This document shows positions 1 to 5,130 of a DNA stretch of 5,403 nucleotides, piece by piece. This stretch comes from Thiotrichaceae bacterium. Lineage in GTDB: Bacteria > Pseudomonadota > Gammaproteobacteria > Thiotrichales > Thiotrichaceae. The DNA is taken from positions 1-5,403 of the forward strand of contig JANTHA010000157.1 in NCBI GenBank assembly GCA_024762625.1, given 5' to 3'. Both the position numbers and the translations under genes were made by a program. Within the stretch, counting starts at the first letter, position 1; every line of letters starts with the position of its first letter. The notes under the pieces were generated by a model, which was not told the DNA's origin, did not search any database, and worked only from the letters and a program-made list of their open reading frames with translations.

Positions 1-160
1 GTTTGGCTTTGACGCCAGGCCTTTCAAAAAAGTACTCTTCGCCGTCATCCAGTGTTTTTAACTCGCCGGCGCAATTGACTTTAAAGCCTCGGATAACGCC
101 GCAATGGGTAATGCCCAGTTTTTCATATTGGCCTTCTTTTATGGTGACAGATTCTGACAT
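1..160 (-). CDS. Unrecognised small protein, 5' part only
   Basis: This frame is open from an ATG at 158-160 down to the window edge, giving the first 53 residues; the 3' end lies outside. The start is well supported: a perfect AAGGAGG ribosome site (minus strand, 166-172) sits 5 bases before it, and a sigma70-like promoter lies further upstream. The visible part is acidic and soluble-looking, with no signal peptide or membrane segment. It begins MSESVTIKEG and contains two cysteines (Cys20 in THCGV, Cys30 in VNCAG) ten residues apart. It ends in an acidic stretch, LDDGEEYFFERPG. I do not recognise the family. The paired cysteines could bind metal, but two alone prove nothing. It is divergent from the adenosyltransferase gene and may share regulation with it. 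Confidence is high that it is a real gene and nil for its function. Confidence 0.75.
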   Translation of the reverse strand, partial: MSESVTIKEGQYEKLGITHCGVIRGFKVNCAGELKTLDDGEEYFFERPGVKAK

Positions 161-187
161 TTAAACCTCCTTGTATTATATGAATTA

Positions 188-211
188 AAGACTTACTGAC
201 AGCTAAGTCTT
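188..211. promoter_or_regulatory. Hyphenated palindrome, candidate operator or leader hairpin
   Basis: AAGACTTA (188-195) and TAAGTCTT (204-211) are perfect 8-base inverted arms separated by the 8 bases CTGACAGC. The palindrome reaches into the -10 element of the minus-strand promoter, a classic position for a repressor site. It could instead act as a hairpin at the very start of the minus-strand leader. The 8-base loop is itself complementary to GCTGTCAG at 252-259. The repeat is seen directly; its role is inferred. Confidence 0.5.
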
Positions 212-240
212 ATATATAGATATTTTCTCGATTTTTTCAA
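211..240 (-). promoter_or_regulatory. Sigma70-type promoter for the leftmost gene
   Basis: On the minus strand, TTGAAA (235-240, five of six matches to the -35 consensus) is followed after 16 bases by TATATA (213-218). A second TATATA at 211-216 gives an 18-base spacer. Transcription would begin around position 205, leaving a leader of about 45 bases that contains the AAGGAGG ribosome site. The -10 end overlaps the hyphenated palindrome at 188-211. This is a visual consensus match only. Confidence 0.55.
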
Positions 241-316
241 GATTCCCTGATGCTGTCAGTGTTAATTCATGGTTTGACCCGGGTTAATGCTGGAGGGGGC
301 GTATGGAGCGACTACC

Positions 317-913
317 ATGGATAAACAAACCAAACATAATCAACGCATGGCGAAGAAGAAACGCATTGTCGATGCAGGCATTGCAAAGGCGCAGGAAGAA
401 CGCGGCATTCTGATATTGCTCAAAGGCAATGGCAAGGGTAAAAGCAGTTCGGCCTTTGGCACCATGGCGCGCGCCGTTGGACATGGCAAGCGGGTTGCGG
501 TATTACAGTTTACCAAGGGCAAAGAGGATACCGGTGAATACCTGATGTTCAAGGATCATCCACTGATTGACTGGCACGTGATGGGCTATGGCTTCACCTG
601 GGAAACCCAGAATTTTGAGCAGGACAAGGTTGCTGCTGAAAAAGCCTGGGAAGTTGCAGAGAAGTTATTGCAGGATGAGCGTTATTTCATGATTGTGCTG
701 GATGAGTTGACTTATTCAATCAATTATAAATATCTTGATGTCAATCGGGTGGTTGCCGCTGTTCAAGGTCGTCCGCATGACCAGACTGTGATCATTACCG
801 GTCGCGGCATGCCCAAAGAGCTGGAAGCTATTGCCGATACGGTGAGTGAAGTAAAGGACGTGCAGCATGCTTTTCGCAAGGGCGTCATGGCGCAGGCGGG
901 CATCGAATATTGA
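317..913 (+). CDS. cobO: Cob(I)yrinic acid a,c-diamide adenosyltransferase (CobA/CobO/BtuR family)
   Basis: This 198-residue protein adenosylates the cobalt of reduced corrinoids using ATP, a cytoplasmic step in making or salvaging coenzyme B12. It follows E. coli BtuR (196 residues) along its whole length. The P-loop GNGKGKSS spans residues 37-44 (the family usually has GNGKGKTT). QFTKG is at 64-68 and GFTWETQN at 92-99. The Walker B-like VLDELTY is at 127-133 and TVIITGRG at 157-164. The closing block with ADTVSEV and QHAF spans 173-186. An in-frame ATG at 287 would add ten residues, but it has no ribosome site and lies before the point where BtuR begins. The ATG at 317 has GGAG (305-308) 8 bases upstream, so I prefer it. 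I see no B12-riboswitch box (GCCACTG) in the leader. The gene is convergent with the rlpA-like gene, with only 27 bases between stops and no clear terminator hairpin. Whether it serves salvage or full synthesis cannot be judged here. Confidence 0.95.
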   Translation: MDKQTKHNQRMAKKKRIVDAGIAKAQEERGILILLKGNGKGKSSSAFGTMARAVGHGKRVAVLQFTKGKEDTGEYLMFKDHPLIDWHVMGYGFTWETQNFEQDKVAAEKAWEVAEKLLQDERYFMIVLDELTYSINYKYLDVNRVVAAVQGRPHDQTVIITGRGMPKELEAIADTVSEVKDVQHAFRKGVMAQAGIEY

Positions 914-940
914 GGGTTTAGTCTTGCCATCAACAAATCC

Positions 941-1351
941 TTAAGTCTCTTTCAAAATTTCGATCGTTACATTAATCACGCCGGACCTTTTATTGGCGAT
1001 GGCTTCAAAGGCAGATTTTGACAGGTCAATGATTCTGCCTTTGATATAGGGACCGCGATCATTGACCCTGACCATCACGCTTTTGCCATTTTTCCGATTG
1101 ATCACTTTTAGCCATGTGCCGAAAGGTAAAGTTCTGTGGGCGGCTGTCCTGGCGGACTGGTCGAATAATTCGCCGCTTGCAGTTGGTCGACCCTGGTATT
1201 TATCCGCATAAAATGATGCCCTGCCGGATTCTCTCTTGAGGAAAGAATACTCGGGCATTTGGGTTGTTTTGGAATCAGTAGCGCTTTGAGAGCAGGCGCT
1301 TAAAACGATGCTTAGCAATAGAATCTGGCATAATTTAAGGGTGGTTGTCAT
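941..1351 (-). CDS. rlpA: RlpA-like lipoprotein, double-psi beta-barrel lytic transglycosylase, no SPOR domain
   Basis: The product is a 136-residue outer-membrane lipoprotein candidate. The N-terminus is a lipoprotein signal peptide ending in the lipobox LSAC, with the acylated Cys at residue 20. The rest is one RlpA double-psi beta-barrel: GRASFYA at 43-49, TASGELFD at 57-64, AHRTLPFGT at 71-79, VRVNDRGPY at 94-102 and RIIDLS at 106-111. RlpA enzymes cleave peptidoglycan glycan strands that lack stem peptides, often at the septum. Glu61, His72 and Asp98 have the same spacing as the catalytic residues I recall for Pseudomonas RlpA (Glu120, His131, Asp157), so activity is plausible. It is much shorter than E. 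coli RlpA (about 360 residues) and lacks the C-terminal SPOR domain that targets denuded glycan. An upstream in-frame ATG at 1405 is unlikely: it overlaps a TATAAT box and would put 18 extra residues before the signal peptide. The ribosome site of the chosen start is weak. Confidence 0.88.
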   Translation of the reverse strand: MTTTLKLCQILLLSIVLSACSQSATDSKTTQMPEYSFLKRESGRASFYADKYQGRPTASGELFDQSARTAAHRTLPFGTWLKVINRKNGKSVMVRVNDRGPYIKGRIIDLSKSAFEAIANKRSGVINVTIEILKET

Positions 1352-1403
1352 GTTAAATTGCTCTTTAAACGTTCTGTTTATTAATTTAGCAAGAAAGCCT
1401 GTC

Positions 1404-1430
1404 ATTATATGATATAAATCAATGTGTCGA
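1404..1430 (-). promoter_or_regulatory. Sigma70-type promoter for the rlpA-like gene
   Basis: On the minus strand a perfect TATAAT (1404-1409) is preceded, after 15 bases, by TCGACA (1425-1430, five of six matches to TTGACA). The spacer is slightly short; a poorer TTTCGA at 1427-1432 gives 17. Transcription would begin near 1397, inside the would-be longer reading frame, which supports translation from the ATG at 1349-1351. Confidence 0.5.
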
Positions 1431-1431
1431 A

Positions 1432-1451
1432 AAAGATTAGGACTAATCTTT
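1432..1451. promoter_or_regulatory. 20-base palindrome, candidate operator between divergent genes
   Basis: AAAGATTAG (1432-1440) and CTAATCTTT (1443-1451) are perfect 9-base arms around a 2-base centre, GA. The site lies just upstream of the -35 of the rlpA-like promoter and 58 bases before the cytochrome start, so one dimeric regulator could reach both genes. The tiny centre makes a DNA-binding site more likely than an RNA hairpin. I cannot assign it to a known regulator. Confidence 0.5.
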
Positions 1452-1484
1452 AAAAAGAGGGTAAATTTATGTAATCCCGAGTCA

Positions 1485-1496
1485 TTTATCGATAAA
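1485..1496. repeat. 12-base perfect palindrome before the cytochrome ribosome site
   Basis: TTTATCGATAAA is self-complementary and ends immediately before the AAGG part of the cytochrome gene's ribosome site (1497-1500). It could be a second operator half-site or a chance AT-rich palindrome; nothing else supports a role. Confidence 0.3.
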
Positions 1497-1509
1497 AAGG
1501 AATCTGATC

Positions 1510-2214
1510 ATGAAAAAAATACCGCTAGTACTCACTCCCATCATTGTTTTATCGTTGTTTACCTTTCAAAGCATATCTCAGGCGGAGAATCAGAAATCGT
1601 CTGTTCAGCATCAAAATCAACATAAACGAAATCCGGTCGTCTTGTCAAAACAGCAGCGTTTACAGTTTGGTAAAAAAATGTATAAGCAGGTTTGTTTTGA
1701 ATGTCATGATACAGGTTTTAACGGCGCGCCCAGATTAGGCAACGAGGCGGATTGGAAAGATCGTCGTCAGTTTGGCAAGCAAGCCATGCTGGAAAGCGTT
1801 TTAAAAGGTAAAGGGTTGATGCCGCGACAGGGTGGAAGCGCCGAAGATTCAAAAGCGCGCTATGCATTGATGGTTGAATATATGTTGAGCACGGTTGGCG
1901 CCGACAATATCAAAACAACGCCCGAGATGCATAGCAAGGCGGAAATCGCCAGGCATCTAAGTAACGGCAAACTGCTCTATGGCATGGTCTGTGCGGATTG
2001 CCACAATACAGGCGCCAACGGCGCGCCGAAAATAACTGATAAAGCCGCCTGGGAGCCAAGACTGAAAAAAGGGTTCAACCGGATGATCAATAATGTGATC
2101 CGTGGGCATGGAAATATGATTCCGCTGGGCGGCAGCGCGATTCAGTCTAAAGAAGGCGTGCGAGAAATGGTGATTTATATGTTGACGACAGCGGGTTTTA
2201 AGCCAAAGCAATGA
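1510..2214 (+). CDS. Di-haem c-type cytochrome, tandem cytochrome c5-like domains
   Basis: This 234-residue protein is probably a periplasmic electron carrier. An N-terminal Sec signal (residues 1 to about 25, ending SISQA) is followed by a short, polar Gln/Asn/His-rich linker. Two class I cytochrome domains come next. The first has the haem motif CFECH at 62-66 and its probable axial Met104 in GLMPRQGG. The second has CADCH at 161-165 and probable Met203 in GNMIPLGG. Both share the c5 pattern: CxxCH, then TG..GAP, a tryptophan, G...M and GGS, ending in an (E/I)YML helix. The two halves are 99 residues apart haem to haem and look like an internal duplication. In the second half the usual Met-Pro is Met-Ile-Pro, with the Met in unchanged register. 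The ATG has AAAAAGGAA (1494-1502) in front. The stop overlaps the MOSC start as ATGA, suggesting an operon. Redox partner unknown. Confidence 0.9.
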   Translation: MKKIPLVLTPIIVLSLFTFQSISQAENQKSSVQHQNQHKRNPVVLSKQQRLQFGKKMYKQVCFECHDTGFNGAPRLGNEADWKDRRQFGKQAMLESVLKGKGLMPRQGGSAEDSKARYALMVEYMLSTVGADNIKTTPEMHSKAEIARHLSNGKLLYGMVCADCHNTGANGAPKITDKAAWEPRLKKGFNRMINNVIRGHGNMIPLGGSAIQSKEGVREMVIYMLTTAGFKPKQ

Positions 2215-3035
2215 GTCTGACGACCAGGGTTACAGAACTGATTGTTTATCCAGTCAAATCCTGCGCCGGCATTTCCTTACAGGAATCAGACATAGATGGT
2301 ATGGGACTGAGATATGACCGGCGCTGGATGCTGGTAACCCCAAAGGGGGACTTTTTATCTCAGCGAAAAATACCCAAAATGGCGCTAATCAAAACCGCGC
2401 TGGATGATGCCGGAAATTTGACACTGAGTATGCAGGGGCAGGGTGATCTTGATGTGCCTGAGGCCAGTGACGCCGCCATGCCGGTTACTATCTGGAATGA
2501 TAGGGTGGAGGCCAGGCTGGTGGGCGATCAGTGTGATCGTTGGCTTACCAGAGCCTTGGGCGTTGATTGTCATCTGGTTTATATAACGGATGATGTAGTG
2601 CGTCAGTGTGACCTTGAATACGCGAGAGAAGGCGATCGAACCGGCTTTTCAGATGGTTTTCCGATGCTGTTAATCTCTGAACCTTCGCTGGATGACTTGA
2701 ATATACGCTTGCAAAAACGCTCTGTAGAAAAAGTCGATATGCGCCGTTTTCGTCCCAATATCGTAGTATCCGGTTGTGAGCCCTATGCCGAGGATAGCTG
2801 GGAGAACTTCATGATAGCCGATACGCCCATGCGCGCTGTCAAACCCTGCTCGCGTTGCCCGATTCCAACGGTTGATCCGGATACTGGCGAGCGCTCAGGC
2901 GCTGAACCGATAGCAACCTTGTCAACCTATCGCAAACAGGGCCATAAAGTTTTTTTCGGGATGAATGTGATCCACCAGCAACAGGGTAGGATCAGGGTGG
3001 GCGATGAGCTTGGGATAGACAAAAAAATGGAGTGA
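2211..3035 (+). CDS. MOSC-domain protein, mARC/YcbX-like molybdenum-cofactor enzyme without ferredoxin domain
   Basis: This 274-residue protein has no signal peptide and should be cytoplasmic. Residues 6 to about 120 form the MOSC N-terminal beta-barrel (ELIVYPVKSCAG at 9-20, then GLRYDRRWMLV at 32-42). The rest is the MOSC domain. The signature KPCSRCPIPTVDPDTGE spans 211-227. By analogy with human mARC (KPCxRC.LTTVDPDTG), Cys216 is the likely molybdenum ligand. It ends with a VFFGMNV segment at 247-253 and a VGDEL segment at 263-267. Related mARC and YcbX proteins reduce N-hydroxylated compounds. E. coli YcbX (about 369 residues) carries a C-terminal 2Fe-2S ferredoxin domain; here the protein stops after the MOSC domain, so electrons must come from a separate protein. 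The start overlaps the upstream stop by four bases (ATGA), indicating translational coupling. The last codons (KKME) double as the T-tract and stem of a terminator on the other strand. Substrate unknown. Confidence 0.9.
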   Translation: MSLTTRVTELIVYPVKSCAGISLQESDIDGMGLRYDRRWMLVTPKGDFLSQRKIPKMALIKTALDDAGNLTLSMQGQGDLDVPEASDAAMPVTIWNDRVEARLVGDQCDRWLTRALGVDCHLVYITDDVVRQCDLEYAREGDRTGFSDGFPMLLISEPSLDDLNIRLQKRSVEKVDMRRFRPNIVVSGCEPYAEDSWENFMIADTPMRAVKPCSRCPIPTVDPDTGERSGAEPIATLSTYRKQGHKVFFGMNVIHQQQGRIRVGDELGIDKKME

Positions 3036-3054
3036 ATCAGCGCTGATTCACTCC
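3021..3054 (-). terminator. Intrinsic terminator of the glnK-amtB operon
   Basis: GGAGTGAATCAGC (3029-3041) and GCTGATTCACTCC (3042-3054) form a perfect 26-base palindrome with 13-base arms. Read on the minus strand, the stem is followed after one base by seven Ts (A-run at 3021-3027 on the plus strand). It therefore terminates transcription from amtB, whose stop lies about 60 bases upstream. On the plus strand no T-run follows, so termination of the MOSC transcript would be weak or absent. The T-tract and part of the stem lie inside the end of the MOSC reading frame. Confidence 0.85.
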
Positions 3055-3114
3055 CAGGTTCAGAACAATTAATAAGGTTCAGGGTGTAAACTGTTTAAGC
3101 ATTAATCTCATAAA

Positions 3115-4437
3115 TTACAAATCGTAACCGCGCTCTTCATGGTCAATAATGTCGATGCCCTGTGTTTCTTCGTCAGGATCAACGCGCAAGCCAGTAATGG
3201 CGCCAACCAGTTTGAACAGGATATAAGAAACAATGGCAGTATAGATAAAGGTAGCAGCAACGCCGATTGCCTGTACGCCCAGTTGTTCGCTAATGGTGGT
3301 GATGCTTTCCTTGGCGAAGCCTTGTCCACTGAATATGCCGAGTTCGGTGGATGCAAACACGGCGGCCATCAGTGTGCCAATAATGCCTCCGACGCCATGA
3401 ACCGGAAAAACATCCAGCGAGTCATCAATTTTCCATTTCTGTTTGATAATAATAACAGCGTTAAAACAGACAATGCCTGCAATAAAACCTATCACAAGCG
3501 CGCCTGCGGGACCAACAAAACCCGATGCGGGCGTGATGGTGCCAAGACCTGCCACCATGCCGGTAACGGTTCCCAGCGCGGTCGGTTTGCCAAATTTAAT
3601 CCACTCGTAGAACATCCAGGTGATCGCGCCAGTCGCGGCCGAGATATGTGTCGCCAGCATCGCCATGGCGGCATCGCCGTTAGCGGCCAGAGCGCTGCCG
3701 CCGTTAAAACCGAACCAGCCTACCCAGAGCATCCCTGCGCCTGTGATAGTCATGGTCATGTTATGCGGCGTGGTTGCTGATTGGCCAAACTTTTTTCTGG
3801 GGCCAATCATGATGGCGGCAAGTAAAGCAGCTACGCCAGCGGTAACGTGTACCACAGTGCCGCCCGCAAAGTCCATTAAACCCATCTCCTGTAACCAGCC
3901 GCCACCCCAGACCCAGTGGGTAACAGGCGCATACACCAGGATCAGCCATAATGCGGAGAACAGTAGAACGGCTGAGAAACGGGTGCGTTCCGCAAAGCCG
4001 CCAATAATCAGGGCGGGCGTTATGATGGCGAAGGTCATCTGGAATAGGGCGAAAAGAGACTCTGGAATATCGCCGGAAAGCGCGCTTTCTGTCACGCCGT
4101 TAAACAATACTTTGCCAAATCCGCCGAAATAGGGATTGCCCTCATCAAAGGCAATGCTGTAGCCAATGATCAGCCAGAGAATGGTGACTATGCCCGCAAT
4201 CGAAAAACATTGCATCAGGATGGAAAGGACGTTTTTGCTCCTGACCAGGCCACCGTAAAATAGCGCAAGACCAGGCAGAGACATGAACAGGACGAGTGCA
4301 GTGGACGTAAGAATCCATGCGGTATTGCCGCCATGTAGTTCACTTGCGTGAACCAATGAAGGAAAAAAGGAAAAAAGGATGGTAACGTAAAAAAGCAAGG
4401 ATTTAGATTGCAGACGGTGAATCCAGGGCGTTGCCAT
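3115..4437 (-). CDS. amtB: Ammonium transporter AmtB
   Basis: This 440-residue inner-membrane ammonium channel has a cleavable signal peptide (cut probably after VHA, residue 31) and then eleven membrane segments by family knowledge. All pore residues of E. coli AmtB are present at a constant offset of 29: Phe136 and Phe244 (the Phe gate, E. coli F107 and F215), Trp177 and Ser248 (W148, S219, outer ammonium site), Asp189 (D160), and the twin histidines His197 and His347 (H168, H318). It is therefore a transporter, not a degenerate sensor. The C-terminal tail, beginning GLRVDPDEETQG at 416-427, matches the conserved cytoplasmic tail that contacts GlnK. Its ATG directly follows the glnK stop (TAA then ATG, no gap). 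A strong AAGGAGG ribosome site (4446-4452) lies inside the last glnK codons, fixing the start and coupling the two genes. Expression is expected to rise under nitrogen limitation. The terminator at 3021-3054 follows. Confidence 0.97.
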   Translation of the reverse strand: MATPWIHRLQSKSLLFYVTILFSFFPSLVHASELHGGNTAWILTSTALVLFMSLPGLALFYGGLVRSKNVLSILMQCFSIAGIVTILWLIIGYSIAFDEGNPYFGGFGKVLFNGVTESALSGDIPESLFALFQMTFAIITPALIIGGFAERTRFSAVLLFSALWLILVYAPVTHWVWGGGWLQEMGLMDFAGGTVVHVTAGVAALLAAIMIGPRKKFGQSATTPHNMTMTITGAGMLWVGWFGFNGGSALAANGDAAMAMLATHISAATGAITWMFYEWIKFGKPTALGTVTGMVAGLGTITPASGFVGPAGALVIGFIAGIVCFNAVIIIKQKWKIDDSLDVFPVHGVGGIIGTLMAAVFASTELGIFSGQGFAKESITTISEQLGVQAIGVAATFIYTAIVSYILFKLVGAITGLRVDPDEETQGIDIIDHEERGYDL

Positions 4438-4779
<342 letters not shown>

Positions 4780-4802
4780 CTACCTCTGTTTCTTTGTGAT
4801 AG

Positions 4803-4836
4803 TAGGAAAAAAAATATTAGGAAAGATATTAGGAAA
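4803..4836. repeat. Short direct repeats in the glnK leader
   Basis: ATATTAGGAAA occurs at 4814-4824 and again at 4826-4836, a 12-base period. A third partial copy, TAGGAAA, is at 4803-4809. On the glnK strand these read TTTCCTA. They lie between the NtrC-like box and the glnK start, where the promoter should be. They may be slippage products of AT-rich DNA or binding sites in helical register. Confidence 0.4.
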
Positions 4837-4857
4837 TAGTGTTACACCAAAGTGAAA

Positions 4858-4872
4858 GCACTAAAATAGTGC
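4858..4872. promoter_or_regulatory. NtrC-like binding site upstream of glnK
   Basis: GCACTA (4858-4863) and TAGTGC (4867-4872) form a perfect inverted repeat with three bases between. It fits GCAC-N7-GTGC, the core of NtrC sites such as those upstream of E. coli glnA. It lies 82 bases upstream of the glnK start, a sensible enhancer distance. I could not find a convincing sigma54 promoter (GG, then GC twelve bases on) between it and glnK, so NtrC control is inferred from the box and the gene identity alone. Confidence 0.5.
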
Positions 4873-5029
4873 GGAGAATACATGATTAGCTTATATTTGG
4901 GGAGTGTTTTTTTCAGATTTAACCTATGTAAAATTCAAATGATCTATATATATGTAGAATGCGTCAAGAAACATAATTAATTAGCCTGTTTATCTTTTGC
5001 CAGAACGAGCGCTGTAAGTCGTATAAGCC

Positions 5030-5130
5030 ATGTCAGCCCAAAGCAGAATATGACTGATTTTTACATGCGAGGCAATGAAATAGCGGGATAAATGAGTTGG
5101 CGGCGACAAAGCAGAGAGGCGGACTGGTAA
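5030..5130 (+). other. Chain of three tiny reading frames leading into the carbonic anhydrase gene
   Basis: Three short frames follow one another. MSAQSRI is at 5030-5053. The 13-residue MTDFYMRGNEIAG is at 5050-5091. The 12-residue MSWRRQSREADW is at 5092-5130. The first overlaps the second as ATGA, the second abuts the third as TAA-ATG, and the third overlaps the carbonic anhydrase start as TAATG. None has a strong ribosome site; GGGA (5085-5088) before the third is too close to be ideal. They may be leader peptides or chance; I do not claim they are translated. Confidence 0.25.

Larger units (their letters stand above)
180..270. repeat. Nested and competing inverted repeats between divergent genes
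   Basis: Three perfect inverted pairs share this 91-base stretch. ATGAATTAA (180-188) pairs with TTAATTCAT (262-270). ACTGACAGC (195-203) pairs with GCTGTCAGT (252-260). AAGACTTA (188-195) pairs with TAAGTCTT (204-211). The first two can form one long imperfect stem that excludes the third, so the sequence offers two alternative folds. It lies in the space between the leftmost gene and the adenosyltransferase gene and encloses the minus-strand promoter. The outer arms could also be the ends of a small degenerate mobile repeat, but I see no target duplication. Confidence 0.55.

Noticed and set aside
287..316. Upstream in-frame start for the adenosyltransferase
   Set aside because: No ribosome site precedes it, the extra ten residues have no counterpart in BtuR, and the ATG at 317 matches the family N-terminus.
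162..316. Cobalamin riboswitch before cobO
   Set aside because: No B12 box (GCCACTG) or other conserved riboswitch core is visible; the inverted repeats there do not match that fold.
284..552. Minus-strand open frames opposite the adenosyltransferase gene
   Set aside because: They lie wholly or largely over the conserved cobO coding sequence, resemble no known protein and have no expression signals; they are shadows of cobO.
1352..1405. Longer N-terminus of the RlpA-like protein
   Set aside because: The ATG at 1403-1405 overlaps a TATAAT box and would displace the lipoprotein signal from the N-terminus.
3029..3054. Bidirectional terminator
   Set aside because: The plus-strand side of the hairpin is followed by CAGGTTCAG with no T-run, so only minus-strand termination is supported.
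3139..4132. Long plus-strand open frames (213 and 170 codons) opposite amtB
   Set aside because: amtB is a clear full-length family member with all pore residues; the opposite frames are its antisense shadows with low-complexity, unrelated translations.
4858..4872. Reading the inverted repeat itself as a sigma54 promoter (CGCAC ... GTGC)
   Set aside because: The GG is changed to CG and the spacing to the GC is two bases too long.
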